Below, piece by piece: positions 24,489-32,758 of a DNA stretch of 64,000 bases. Both the position numbers and the translations under genes were made by a program. Positions within the stretch are counted from its first letter, which is position 1; each line of letters opens with the position of its first letter. Under the pieces are notes generated by a model. It ran no database searches. It had not been told where the DNA came from and was given only the letters and a program-made list of their open reading frames with translations. The stretch is from Rhizobium anhuiense. GTDB lineage: Bacteria > Pseudomonadota > Alphaproteobacteria > Rhizobiales > Rhizobiaceae. The stretch is from contig NZ_ML133531.1 of assembly GCF_003985145.1 (NCBI RefSeq), positions 124,001 through 188,000 on the forward strand, written 5' to 3'.

Positions 24489-25163
24489 ATGAACTACCAC
24501 ATCGTTGTCGGCGCTCATGTTCGCCACAAAGACCACCCGGACTACGGCAATGGTCGCATCGTCCACATCCACCAGAACGGCAAGTCGCTGGCCGTCGAGT
24601 TCGAGAACCGCACGGGCCTCGCACATGATTGCGCAGGGCACACCAAGAAGAACTTCGGCCGCTGGTCGAAGGCTTCGAGCCTGGAACTGATCAACCCCTT
24701 CAAGGCCGGCGATACGGTCCAGATGGCTGCCCTCGATCAGCGCGCCTATCCTGGCTTCTACTACGATAGCGACTATGCCGAGAAGAACGGTTCCGTCCTG
24801 TCCGTCGATGACAGCTACGCAATCGTCTCCGTCGCCGGCATTCCTGGCAGTCAGTTCGTGCCGACTGCTGACCTCACGCTGGTCAAGGTCGACCCCGTGG
24901 AGGCTGTCAAGAAGGCAACTCCGAAGGTCAAGACCATCGTCTTCCAGTCCGGTAGCCAGTGCGGCCGGCTGGTCAAACACCTTCTCGCCGGCAACTCGAT
25001 CACCCCGCTGGTGGCTCGCCAGTTGTTCGGCGTCGAACGCCTCGCAGCCCGCATCCTCGAAATCAAGAAGGCTGGCCACAAGGTCACCTCGACGATCAAG
25101 ACCGATGTCAACGGCAAGGTTTACGCCGAGTACGCCCTGCGGAAAGCTGGGAGGATTTGGTGA
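24489..25163 (+). CDS. Phage protein with SH3-like and HTH-like parts
   Basis: A 224-residue protein. The first 120 residues have SH3-like strands (VGAHVRHKDHPDYGNGRIV, AGDTVQM). A DPVEAVKKATP linker is shared with the product of 21758-22567. The last 55 residues (ITPLVARQLFGVERLAARIL onward) look like a winged or helix-turn-helix unit. I chose the ATG at 24489, after the terminator; an earlier in-frame ATG at 24423 lies inside the terminator. Its stop overlaps the next start (TGATG). Confidence 0.6.
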   Translation: MNYHIVVGAHVRHKDHPDYGNGRIVHIHQNGKSLAVEFENRTGLAHDCAGHTKKNFGRWSKASSLELINPFKAGDTVQMAALDQRAYPGFYYDSDYAEKNGSVLSVDDSYAIVSVAGIPGSQFVPTADLTLVKVDPVEAVKKATPKVKTIVFQSGSQCGRLVKHLLAGNSITPLVARQLFGVERLAARILEIKKAGHKVTSTIKTDVNGKVYAEYALRKAGRIW

Positions 25164-25333
25164 TGGAGAAGAAGCTCCTCGGCTATCTCGCTTGGGATTA
25201 CGCAACCAACTCCCCGAAGAGCGGCACCCGCCGCTTCAAGGTCTGGACAACTGAGCGTGAGGCTGCCCGTGGCATCCCCACCGGTTCGAACCGCTATGGC
25301 GTAAAGCCCATCTTCGTCGAGGTGGAAGCATGA
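25163..25333 (+). CDS. Small phage protein, unknown
   Basis: A 56-residue protein starting MEKKLLGYLAWDYATN, coupled to both neighbours by 1-bp and 4-bp overlaps. No family recognised. Confidence 0.6.
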   Translation: MEKKLLGYLAWDYATNSPKSGTRRFKVWTTEREAARGIPTGSNRYGVKPIFVEVEA

Positions 25334-25518
25334 AGGACTTCCTCGGAAAGGAACTGGCTGTGGGCGATCTCGTCGTCCACGGCTCTGGCGTTTCGGGCGG
25401 GCTGTCTGGCCCCTTCGAGATCGAAGCATTCACGGAGAAGCGGGTGCGCCTCAAGCGCAAGTACTACCGCAATGGCCTCTGTGTCCCCTCTGAAAACCTC
25501 GTGAAGGTATCCCCATGA
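25330..25518 (+). CDS. Small phage protein, SH3-like
   Basis: A 62-residue basic protein with a GKELAVGDLVVHGSG start, again reminiscent of SH3-like barrels. It overlaps both neighbouring genes by 4 bp, so it belongs to a tightly packed polycistron. Confidence 0.6.
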   Translation: MKDFLGKELAVGDLVVHGSGVSGGLSGPFEIEAFTEKRVRLKRKYYRNGLCVPSENLVKVSP

Positions 25519-25604
25519 AACAGGCATTCTTTGCCGTGGTCATTCGCGTGGCCAACGGTCTCCTCACTGTTGCCGGTGTGCGTGAGCGCAAGGTGGCAGC
25601 ATGA
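25515..25604 (+). CDS. Very small phage ORF, unknown
   Basis: A 29-codon frame with ATGA overlaps at both ends (25515-25518 and 25601-25604). The overlap pattern, rather than sequence similarity, supports it being translated. Confidence 0.4.
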   Translation: MKQAFFAVVIRVANGLLTVAGVRERKVAA

Positions 25605-25783
25605 AAGCCGCCCTCCATTTCCTTCTCGACTTTTTGTCCATCGCCGGTCTCGGCTTGCTCGCCATCCTCGTAGCATCGTCTACCGGCGCGGCCTTCGTTG
25701 CCTTCGGCCCGCTCGCTGGTTCCGTTGCCGCGTTCTTTTGGATCGCAGTCGGGGTTTCCTTCGAAAGGTCGGAGCGCCTCTAA
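25601..25783 (+). CDS. Small phage membrane protein
   Basis: A 60-residue protein with two hydrophobic segments (about residues 6-26 and 28-50). It starts in the ATGA overlap with the preceding mini-ORF and ends 3 bp before the primase-helicase gene. A lysis-related or membrane-targeting role is possible but unsupported. Confidence 0.6.
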   Translation: MKAALHFLLDFLSIAGLGLLAILVASSTGAAFVAFGPLAGSVAAFFWIAVGVSFERSERL

Positions 25784-25786
25784 CCT

Positions 25787-27415
25787 ATGCAGTCAGAAAG
25801 CTCCTTCGTTCGCAAGGAGCCATGCCCGAAGTGCGGCTCAAGGGACAACCTTGGTCGCTACTCGGACGGCCACGGCCACTGCTTCGGCTGTGACTATTAC
25901 GAGCCGGGAGATGGCTCCGACCCCCAACCTTCAAGGAAATCAAAGATGTCGCGAGACCTTATCTCGGGCGGGGAATACCGTGCCCTTTCAAAGCGCGGCA
26001 TCACCGAAGAAACCTGCCGCAAGTTTGGCTACCGGATCGGCCACTTCAAGGACCAACTCGTCCACATCGCACCCTACTATGACGATGAGGGAAACCTCAC
26101 GGCGCAGAAGATACGCTTTGCCGACAAGACCTTCACGGTCACCGGCAACATGAAGCCGGCGCTCCTCTTCGGCCAGAACCTGTGGAGTGGTGGAGGCCGT
26201 AAGGTCGTCATCACCGAAGGTGAGATCGACGCGATGTCGGTCAGCCAAGTGCAGGGCAATAAGTGGCCTGTCGTGTCCATCCAGAATGGCGCGCAGTCCG
26301 CAAAGAAGGCCTTGTCGGCAGCACTCGAATGGCTCACCACCTTCGAGGAAGTCGTCCTCATGTTCGACATGGATGAACCCGGGCGAGAAGCCGCAGCCGC
26401 GTGTGCTGCTCTCTTCCCTCCCGGCAAGTGTAAGATAGCCCGGCTACCGGACAAAGACCCCAACGCCCTGCTCATGGCCGGCAAGGGGGACGAGATCATC
26501 ACTGCGATCTGGCAGGCTCAGACCTATCGCCCAGATGGGGTGGTATCCTTCAAGGACATCAAGGAAGCCGCTCGCCGGCCTATCGAGATGGGCCTTCGGT
26601 GGTTCTGTGAACGCCTGACCAAGCTGACCTACGGTCGCCGCTTCGGGGAAGTCTACGCCTTCGGCGCGGGTACCGGTATCGGCAAGACCGACTTCCTCAC
26701 CCAGCAGATCACCTTCGATGTCACCGAGCTGGGACAAAAGGTTGGCGTGTTCTTCCTCGAACAGATGCCGACCGAGACAGCCAAGCGATTGGCCGGCAAG
26801 TTCGCCAAGCGTCGGTTCCATATCCCCGACGATGGGTGGACTGATGCCGAACTGGACGAGGCGCTCGATAAGCTCGATCAAGACATGCTGTTCTTCTACG
26901 ACAGCTTCGGAGCGACTGAGTGGAGCGTCATCCGAGAGACCATCCGTTACCTCGCCCACAGCGAGGGTGTGAAGGTCTTCTACATCGACCACCTTACGGC
27001 CCTTGCGGCTGCCGAGGATGACGAGCGCAAAGCCCTTGAACAGATCATGGCCGAGATGGCTGCCCTGGCGAAGGAACTGGGCATCATCATCCACCTCGTG
27101 TCCCACCTCGCCACCCCCGAGGGCAAACCTCACGAAGAGGGTGGTCGCGTAATGATCAGACACTTCAAGGGCAGCCGAGCCATCGGCTTCTGGTGCCACT
27201 ACATGTTTGGCCTCGAACGTGATCAGCAGCACGAGGATGAGCGTCTCCGTGCGGTGACAACCTTCCGTGTACTGAAGGACCGCTACACCGGCCAAGCCAC
27301 AGGCGAGGCTATCTACCTCGGCTACGAGCGCGAGACCGGCATGCTCTACGAAACCAGCATCGAGTTTGGGGACGAGACCGGCTCTGACTTCAAGGACGAG
27401 ACCGCCCCCTTTTAA
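25787..27415 (+). CDS. DNA primase-helicase, T7 gp4-like
   Basis: A 542-residue bifunctional enzyme (T7 gp4A: 566). The N-terminal zinc ribbon uses Cys13, Cys16, Cys32 and Cys35; the TOPRIM primase domain shows VITEGEIDAM (Glu144) and MFDMDEPGR (Asp194, Asp196); the RecA-like helicase domain has Walker A GAGTGIGKT (residues 293-301). It unwinds the fork and makes primers for the phage polymerase. It is followed 45 bp later by DNA polymerase. Confidence 0.95.
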   Translation: MQSESSFVRKEPCPKCGSRDNLGRYSDGHGHCFGCDYYEPGDGSDPQPSRKSKMSRDLISGGEYRALSKRGITEETCRKFGYRIGHFKDQLVHIAPYYDDEGNLTAQKIRFADKTFTVTGNMKPALLFGQNLWSGGGRKVVITEGEIDAMSVSQVQGNKWPVVSIQNGAQSAKKALSAALEWLTTFEEVVLMFDMDEPGREAAAACAALFPPGKCKIARLPDKDPNALLMAGKGDEIITAIWQAQTYRPDGVVSFKDIKEAARRPIEMGLRWFCERLTKLTYGRRFGEVYAFGAGTGIGKTDFLTQQITFDVTELGQKVGVFFLEQMPTETAKRLAGKFAKRRFHIPDDGWTDAELDEALDKLDQDMLFFYDSFGATEWSVIRETIRYLAHSEGVKVFYIDHLTALAAAEDDERKALEQIMAEMAALAKELGIIIHLVSHLATPEGKPHEEGGRVMIRHFKGSRAIGFWCHYMFGLERDQQHEDERLRAVTTFRVLKDRYTGQATGEAIYLGYERETGMLYETSIEFGDETGSDFKDETAPF

Positions 27416-27423
27416 CCAAACCA

Positions 27424-27437
27424 ATCCACCTGTGAAT
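27424..27437 (+). promoter_or_regulatory. Operator-like palindrome, site 5
   Basis: ATCCACCTGTGAAT, a full consensus match, 9 bp after the helicase stop codon and 24 bp before the DNA polymerase start. Confidence 0.65.
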
Positions 27438-27460
27438 AGTTACTCCGGCGAGAGGACAAC

Positions 27461-29437
27461 ATGGACTTCAATTGGCACTGGCCAGACGGGTCGTCAGTCG
27501 ACGCGCCTGCGCCTTCCACATACATCTTCGACTGCGAGACTGACGGGCTTCTGGACACCCTCACCAGGGTCCACTCGTTGGTCATGCGTGACCCCAGCAG
27601 TGGCTTCACGATCTCCGCAACCCCGAACGAATACGGCTCGGATGATCCCACGATCATCACCGACTGGACCGTCGAGGAAGCGTTACATGCCCTGATGAAC
27701 GCCGATGTCATCATCGGTCACAACATCATCAAGTTCGACATCCCGGCATTGCAGAAGGTGTTCCCATGGTTCGAGCCGAAGGGCTTGATCATCGACACCT
27801 TGGTCTGCTCCCGCTTGATCTGGTCCGACATCGCCGACCACGATCTGAAGCAGGTGCGCAAGGGCTACCCAGGAAAGCTGGTCGGCTCCCACTCCCTTAA
27901 GGCCTGGGGCTACCGCCTCGGCGTCTTGAAGGGGGAGTTCGGTGAGACCACCGACTGGCACTACTGGTCCCCTGAAATGCAGACTTACTGCGAGCAGGAC
28001 GTTGAAGTCACTGCCCAGTTCTACGCCCGCATCAAGAAGAAGGACCCCGCCAAGAAGGCCCTTTGGATCGAGCATGAGTTCTGCAAGATCATCGCCATGC
28101 AGGAGCGCCACGGCTTCGCCTTTAACGAGGAGGAAGCCGTCAAGCTCTATGGCCAGCTTGTCACCCGCAGGCTGGAGATTGCCCAGGACCTGAAGGCTGC
28201 CTTTCCCCCGGTCGAGAAGACCGAGGTGTTCATCCCCAAGGTGAACAACAAGCAGCGCGGCTACGTGAAGGGTGAGCCATTCACCAAGAAGTGGATGGTC
28301 GAGTTCAACCCATCATCCCGCCAGATGATTGCAGATCGCCTGCAAGCCATGGGCTGGGTGCCGCAGGAGTTCACCCCTTCCGGTCAACCTAAGATCGACG
28401 AAACAATCCTCCAGGCGCTGCCCTACGCGGAAGCGAAGGTGCTGGCCGAACACTTCCTCGTCGAGAAACGCATTGGCCAGTTGGCCGAGGGCGATCAGGC
28501 GTGGCTCAAGCTCGTCAGGAAAGGGCGCATCCATGGTTCCGTCAACACCAACGGTGCTGTCACCGGCCGGTGCACCCATAGCAACCCGAACGTCGCTCAG
28601 GTCCCGCGTGTGGGCAGTCCTTTCGGTGCGGAATGCCGAGCGCTATTCAGCACTACCTCGCGGTGGGTTCTGGTGGGGGCCGATCTATCTGGCCTTGAGC
28701 TTCGGTGCCTCGCCCATTTCATGGCCCTCTTTGATGGAGGGGAATACGGGCGCATCGTCCTCGAAGGGGACATCCACACCGTAAACCAGAACGCTGCCGG
28801 CCTGCCGACACGTAACGATGCCAAGACGTTCATCTACGCCTTCCTCTATGGGGCAGGCGACCAGAAGATTGGCAGCATCGTCGCGCCTGATGCATCCCCC
28901 GAGGAGCAGAAGCGCATCGGCAAGAAGCTCAAGCGGCAGTTCCTCGCGAAGACCCCGGCACTGCGCCGCCTCCGTGAGGTCGTCGAGCTTAAGGTCCTCG
29001 GGTTCGTCCCCAAGTCCCGGCCGCTCAGCGTCAACCCCGCATATGAGCATCTATGGCGACAGGACAGCGCCAAGCAGTGGTGGTTCAAGGCCTCCGCTGG
29101 TGGCGTTCTAGTCGGCCTCGACGGGCGCCAGCTCCACATCAGGTCAGCTCATGCAGCCCTCAACACGCTGCTGCAGTCGGCCGGCGCGTTGATCTCGAAG
29201 GTCTCGATGATCTTCGCTTATCAAGAACTATCCACCCGTGGCTACATCTTCGGGAGGGACTACGCCTTCGTGGCTCACATCCACGACGAAATCCAGACCG
29301 AGTGCCGCGCCGACATCGCGGAGGAGGTGGGGCAGATCGTCGTCGAGGCGATGCGCGCGGCAGGTGCATTCTTCGCCTTCGGTTGTCCGATCGATGGCGA
29401 GTTCAAGATCGGCAACAACTGGAAGGAAACCCACTGA
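27461..29437 (+). CDS. DNA polymerase, T7 gp5-like family A
   Basis: A 658-residue polymerase (T7 gp5: 704). The N-terminal 3'-5' exonuclease has FDCETDGLL (first acidic pair near residue 24) and the second motif GHNIIKFDIPAL; the polymerase domain has VGADLSGLELRCLAHF (motif A) and HIHDEIQTE (motif C). T7 gp5 binds host thioredoxin for processivity; whether this one does cannot be seen. An in-frame partial operator match lies at 29230-29243. Confidence 0.95.
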   Translation: MDFNWHWPDGSSVDAPAPSTYIFDCETDGLLDTLTRVHSLVMRDPSSGFTISATPNEYGSDDPTIITDWTVEEALHALMNADVIIGHNIIKFDIPALQKVFPWFEPKGLIIDTLVCSRLIWSDIADHDLKQVRKGYPGKLVGSHSLKAWGYRLGVLKGEFGETTDWHYWSPEMQTYCEQDVEVTAQFYARIKKKDPAKKALWIEHEFCKIIAMQERHGFAFNEEEAVKLYGQLVTRRLEIAQDLKAAFPPVEKTEVFIPKVNNKQRGYVKGEPFTKKWMVEFNPSSRQMIADRLQAMGWVPQEFTPSGQPKIDETILQALPYAEAKVLAEHFLVEKRIGQLAEGDQAWLKLVRKGRIHGSVNTNGAVTGRCTHSNPNVAQVPRVGSPFGAECRALFSTTSRWVLVGADLSGLELRCLAHFMALFDGGEYGRIVLEGDIHTVNQNAAGLPTRNDAKTFIYAFLYGAGDQKIGSIVAPDASPEEQKRIGKKLKRQFLAKTPALRRLREVVELKVLGFVPKSRPLSVNPAYEHLWRQDSAKQWWFKASAGGVLVGLDGRQLHIRSAHAALNTLLQSAGALISKVSMIFAYQELSTRGYIFGRDYAFVAHIHDEIQTECRADIAEEVGQIVVEAMRAAGAFFAFGCPIDGEFKIGNNWKETH

Positions 29438-29440
29438 GCC

Positions 29441-29647
29441 ATGATTGAAATCCTCAAGCAGGCCTTGGAGAACCCCTTCAAGACCAAATCCAACTTCGCC
29501 CGTGAGAACGCTGATCTGATTGCTATGGCAGCCAGTGACAGCTTCATCACGACCCGCGTGGCTGCCGGCCTGTATTCCCGCAAGTGGATGATCACGCCGG
29601 TCGGTCTCTCCCACTACTACGCACTGTCGGGGATGAACCATGACTGA
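29441..29647 (+). CDS. Small phage protein, unknown
   Basis: A 68-residue protein 3 bp after DNA polymerase. It has a helical N-terminus and a TTRVAAGLYSRKWMITPVGL segment that could be a DNA-contacting helix pair. It is in the position of T7 genes 5.3-5.9, and overlaps the next mini-gene by 8 bp. Confidence 0.6.
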   Translation: MIEILKQALENPFKTKSNFARENADLIAMAASDSFITTRVAAGLYSRKWMITPVGLSHYYALSGMNHD

Positions 29648-29720
29648 AGGTCAAGCCAAGCTTCTCTCGGTCATCATGATCGTGGCCATTATCGTCGACA
29701 TCGCGAGGCTGGTCTCCTGA
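29640..29720 (+). CDS. Very small membrane ORF
   Basis: A 26-codon frame (MTEGQAKLLSVIMIVAIIVD onward) that is one hydrophobic helix. It overlaps the preceding gene by 8 bp and the next by 1 bp, a packing that suggests real translation. Confidence 0.45.
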   Translation: MTEGQAKLLSVIMIVAIIVDIARLVS

Positions 29721-30121
29721 TGTTCGACCGCACGTTCGTCGGTGGGCGCACGACCCACCACCATCACATGACTGTCAACCAACAGCCGAACGACGCTGCC
29801 GATGCGGCCCGCCTCTATGGCGAGCTGCAAGACAAGGCCGGGGATTCCGTCAAGGAAATCATCGGTCACCAGATCGCAGACACCAAGGTCGAGTTCGTAA
29901 CGCTCGATACGCACCGCGATGTCCTGGACTTCAAGGACCACGTCCGAGTGGTCTTCAAGATCAACGGCAAGACCTTCGAGACGAGGGTCGAGATTGATGA
30001 GTTCAACCGCGATGAACCTCGCGAGCGTGTGGCTTATCGCGCAATTGCCGAGGGCATCGCCAACACCCTGATGGATCGGTCGATCCTTCAAATCTATCAA
30101 ACCTTTGCGAGGAGACGCTGA
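29720..30121 (+). CDS. Phage protein, unknown
   Basis: A 133-residue protein with a TTHHHHMTVNQ histidine run near the N-terminus and a mixed alpha/beta remainder. It is 1 bp overlapped with both neighbours. No family recognised; it lies between DNA polymerase and exonuclease. Confidence 0.65.
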   Translation: MFDRTFVGGRTTHHHHMTVNQQPNDAADAARLYGELQDKAGDSVKEIIGHQIADTKVEFVTLDTHRDVLDFKDHVRVVFKINGKTFETRVEIDEFNRDEPRERVAYRAIAEGIANTLMDRSILQIYQTFARRR

Positions 30122-30318
30122 TGTCAACCAAACGCTGGGTCACCTTCGGTCGCACCGAAAGCGGTGACGATCTGGTCCCGATCATCTGGGACGAACGGCC
30201 CCCGCACCACGTGGTCGAGGACGCCTATCGGGAACTCTACCCGCAAGAATACCGCTATGTCGGCCACGTCAACTGGACGGCAGCCGAAGCGGAGGAGGGC
30301 GTCATCCTCCATGACTAG
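30121..30318 (+). CDS. Small phage protein, unknown
   Basis: A 65-residue acidic protein (MSTKRWVTFGRTESGDDLVP start). Its last 8 bp overlap the exonuclease start. Confidence 0.6.
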   Translation: MSTKRWVTFGRTESGDDLVPIIWDERPPHHVVEDAYRELYPQEYRYVGHVNWTAAEAEEGVILHD

Positions 30319-31075
30319 AACCCTCCTCATTGACGCGGACGTGGTCGCCTATGTGGCGGCTTCGTCCCTTGAGGTGGCCACTGACTGGGGCGACGGCTAC
30401 TGGACTTGGCACGTCGACGAGTTCGAAGTGCAGAAGAAGGTCAAGCAGATCATCGACGATACGATGGAAGATCTGAAAGGCGACAGCTACAAGCTTTGCC
30501 TGACCGATAGCCTCGGCAACTTCCGCAAGTCCGTCCTGGCCACCTATAAGGGCAGCCGCGCGAACATCAAGAAACCCCTGGTCCTGATGAGAACCAAGGA
30601 GTGGATGATCGACGAGCTGGGGGCTTACTTCCGCCCTGGTCTCGAAGGTGACGACTGCATGGGCATTCTCGCCACCATGAAGGGGACCGATGAGCGCATC
30701 ATCGTTTCCATCGACAAGGACATGAAGACCGTCCCTGGCAAGTTCTGCCGGTACACCGACAGCAAGGCCAAGATAGTCGAATACTCCGAGCAGGAGGCCG
30801 ACTATTGGCACCTCTATCAGACGCTCATGGGCGACGCGACGGACGGCTATTCAGGCTGCCCTGGCATCGGCCCGAAGAAGGCTGAGGCGATCCTTGGCCC
30901 GATTGACGAGTTCGATCTGGTCGAGGGCTGGGCGAGGGTGCTTACCGCCTTCGAGAAAGCCACGCTCACCGAAACCGATGCACTGACGCAGGCCCGTGTG
31001 GCCCGCATCCTCAGGGCATCTGATTACGACTTCAAGAAGAAGGAGCCCATCCTGTGGCAACCAAAGGCAAACTGA
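30311..31075 (+). CDS. 5'-3' exonuclease, T7 gp6-like
   Basis: A 254-residue protein (T7 gp6: 300) starting MTRTLLIDADVVAYVAASSL, the FEN/PIN-type first acidic motif. It continues with FRPGLEGDDCMGILAT, SIDKDMKTVPG and the helix-hairpin-helix GCPGIGPKKAEAIL. It degrades host DNA and removes primers. I chose the ATG at 30311 because the conserved domain begins there. Confidence 0.92.
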   Translation: MTRTLLIDADVVAYVAASSLEVATDWGDGYWTWHVDEFEVQKKVKQIIDDTMEDLKGDSYKLCLTDSLGNFRKSVLATYKGSRANIKKPLVLMRTKEWMIDELGAYFRPGLEGDDCMGILATMKGTDERIIVSIDKDMKTVPGKFCRYTDSKAKIVEYSEQEADYWHLYQTLMGDATDGYSGCPGIGPKKAEAILGPIDEFDLVEGWARVLTAFEKATLTETDALTQARVARILRASDYDFKKKEPILWQPKAN

Positions 31076-31620
31076 TCGCCCTCTACAGCGATGCTGCTGG
31101 CAGCGGGAAGTCCGAGGTCGCCGGTACCTTGGTCAGGCATGGCTATCGCTCGGTGAAGTTCGCCGGCCCCCTGAAGAACATGGCCCGTGGTCTGCTCAGC
31201 TCGATGGGTTTCGATGGTGTGACCGTCGAACGCATGATCGAGGGCGACCTGAAGGAAGCAGTAATCCCCGGCTTCAAGACTGTCACGCCCCGCCAAATCA
31301 TGCAGACCCTCGGCACCGACTGGGGCAGGGAAGCTATCGACCAGGACCTCTGGACGAAGGTAGCAGCTTCCAAGATCGAAGGCCTGCGCGACAAGGGGAT
31401 CGATGTGGTGGTCGACGACCTCCGCTTCCCCAATGAGTACGATCTCATCGCTTCCCTTGACGGGACGCTGGTGCGGGTCGTTCGGGCTGACCCTTCACGG
31501 GAGGCCGGTGGTGCATATGAAGGCAAGCTCTCGGGCCACTTCTTCCACCACACGATCCTCAATAACGGAACGCTTCGCGAGTTGTACAGCAAGACGCTAC
31601 TTCTCGCGCAGTCGGTTTAA
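31054..31620 (+). CDS. Deoxynucleoside monophosphate kinase-like protein
   Basis: A 188-residue P-loop protein. It has a GSGKSE element near the N-terminus (SDAAGSGKSEVAGTL), an LGTDWGREAIDQDLW segment and VVVDDLRFPNEYD (a Walker B-like strand), the pattern of phage deoxynucleotide monophosphate kinases. It would recycle nucleotides from degraded host DNA. GTG start with AAGGAG 8 bp upstream; it overlaps the exonuclease gene by 22 bp. Confidence 0.8.
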   Translation: MATKGKLIALYSDAAGSGKSEVAGTLVRHGYRSVKFAGPLKNMARGLLSSMGFDGVTVERMIEGDLKEAVIPGFKTVTPRQIMQTLGTDWGREAIDQDLWTKVAASKIEGLRDKGIDVVVDDLRFPNEYDLIASLDGTLVRVVRADPSREAGGAYEGKLSGHFFHHTILNNGTLRELYSKTLLLAQSV

Positions 31621-31628
31621 CCAATTCA

Positions 31629-31642
31629 ATCCACTGGTGAAT
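31629..31642 (+). promoter_or_regulatory. Operator-like palindrome, site 6
   Basis: ATCCACTGGTGAAT, a full consensus match, 8 bp after the kinase stop and 2 bp before the start of the secreted protein gene, so binding would also cover its ribosome site region. Confidence 0.65.
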
Positions 31643-31644
31643 TT

Positions 31645-32106
31645 ATGATCAAGAAGTTCTTCGGCCTCTTCGCCGTTCTCCTCTCAGCGTCCCTCGTCTT
31701 CGCTTCCATGGCCGAGGCTGCCTCCTTCGGCGGCTTCCGTGGTGGCAGCTCTTTCCGCTCCTCCTCGTTCAGCTCTTCGCGGTCGTACTCGCGCCCCTCG
31801 ACGAGCTACAGCCGTCCCTCGACCTCTTACAGCCGACCGTCCACGAGCTACTCGCGACCGGCCTACAGCTACAGCCGGCCGAGCTACAATTCCTACTCCT
31901 CGACCACGGTCAACCAGTCGAGCGGTGGCGGCTTCTTCTCCAGCATGCTCGGTTCGATTGCCGGGTACGGCATTGCCTCTTGGCTGTTCGGTGAAGACGA
32001 GAAGCCGGCTGAACAGGCTCCTGCCGCAGCGCCGACACCGGCCCCTGCAGCTCCGACTGCCGCTGTCCCGACGACCACCGTTCAGGAAGCTCCGAAGGCC
32101 CAGTGA
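31645..32106 (+). CDS. Secreted Ser/Tyr/Arg-rich repeat protein
   Basis: A 153-residue protein with a clear signal peptide (residues 1-25, cleavage after AEA). It then has Ser/Gly-rich sequence, at least four SYSRP(S/A)-type repeats (about residues 48-80), a hydrophobic glycine-rich segment (GGGFFSSMLGSIAGYG) and an Ala/Pro tail. Low complexity and export to the envelope are visible; the role is not. It could alter the envelope, aid lysis or be a lysogen surface protein. Confidence 0.65.
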   Translation: MIKKFFGLFAVLLSASLVFASMAEAASFGGFRGGSSFRSSSFSSSRSYSRPSTSYSRPSTSYSRPSTSYSRPAYSYSRPSYNSYSSTTVNQSSGGGFFSSMLGSIAGYGIASWLFGEDEKPAEQAPAAAPTPAPAAPTAAVPTTTVQEAPKAQ

Positions 32107-32261
32107 GCAATCTGCAGGACCACACGAACGAAAACCTGCCCAGCGACCTGAAGGTCTCCCGAAGGGGAGGCCAGCTCGTCCTGCAGACCAGAACCGCGAC
32201 GATCTACCTCGACTTCAGCCGCCGCAATGAGCTGGTCGAGGCGATCAAAGCCTTGGGGTGA
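32103..32261 (+). CDS. Small phage protein, unknown
   Basis: A 52-residue protein starting at a GTG that overlaps the preceding stop by 4 bp (GTGA). The second half (GGQLVLQTRTATIYLDFSRR) is beta-rich. No family recognised. Confidence 0.5.
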   Translation: MSNLQDHTNENLPSDLKVSRRGGQLVLQTRTATIYLDFSRRNELVEAIKALG

Positions 32262-32285
32262 AAGCCGCCCCGAGGGCCATTTTCA

Positions 32286-32302
32286 ATTACCCCTCCCTTA
32301 AG
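32286..32302 (+). promoter_or_regulatory. Phage RNA polymerase promoter 6 (late)
   Basis: Perfect consensus ATTACCCCTCCCTTAAG followed by GATA. It is the only such promoter before the whole structural cluster (32312 to 54173), so it probably drives all head, tail and packaging genes by readthrough. Confidence 0.8.
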
Positions 32303-32311
32303 GATAACTCG

Positions 32312-32518
32312 ATGGCCGAAGACCAAGATCGCTTCCCTCATATCCCCAAAGACCTCATCGACGCCCTCGATCAGAAGTTCCCTGAGAGGACACCCTCATT
32401 AAAATCCTCCTTAGATGAGATCAGATGGAAGGGGGGAGAGAGGCATGTCGTGAGGTTCCTCCTCGAACAATACCACCGTCAGAATGAGGCGGTGATCAAC
32501 GAACAGGTTCTCCGATAA
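32312..32518 (+). CDS. Small late phage protein, unknown
   Basis: A 68-residue acidic helical protein (MAEDQDRFPHIPKDLIDALD start). I chose the ATG just downstream of promoter 6. Related small proteins are common before the portal gene of T7-like phages of alphaproteobacteria; function unknown. Confidence 0.65.
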   Translation: MAEDQDRFPHIPKDLIDALDQKFPERTPSLKSSLDEIRWKGGERHVVRFLLEQYHRQNEAVINEQVLR

Positions 32519-32749
32519 ATGTGCCCACGACCCAAAGTCAAAGAGCAGAAGGTCGAGCCGGTCGCTCAGACCCCGCCGCCTGCTCAGCCTGCGGCCACCG
32601 TCAATCAATCTGGCCCGAAGACGCCCGACGAACTTTCCCCAGAAGCCGCCGCCATCAAGGCCAAGCGTAAGGGCCGTTCCGGTCTCCGCATCCCGCTCGA
32701 TGCAGGCACCGGTGGTGGCGCAACCGGGATCAACGTCCCTCAGGCATAA
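32519..32749 (+). CDS. Tail assembly-type virion protein, T7 gp7.3-like
   Basis: A 76-residue Pro/Ala-rich protein starting MCPRPK and containing AKRKGRSGLRIPLD. The MC-K/R start and the KRKGxSxLRI(P)L motif are what I recall for the small virion proteins placed before the portal (gp6.7/gp7.3 type). Directly follows the preceding stop codon. Confidence 0.6.
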   Translation: MCPRPKVKEQKVEPVAQTPPPAQPAATVNQSGPKTPDELSPEAAAIKAKRKGRSGLRIPLDAGTGGGATGINVPQA

Positions 32750-32758
32750 GGTTCCCCA

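Noticed and set aside
29230..29243. ATCCACCCGTGGCT, an operator-like match inside DNA polymerase
   Set aside because: It is 12 of 14 and lies in a coding region where the codons explain it; all confident sites are intergenic, so it is not listed as a feature.
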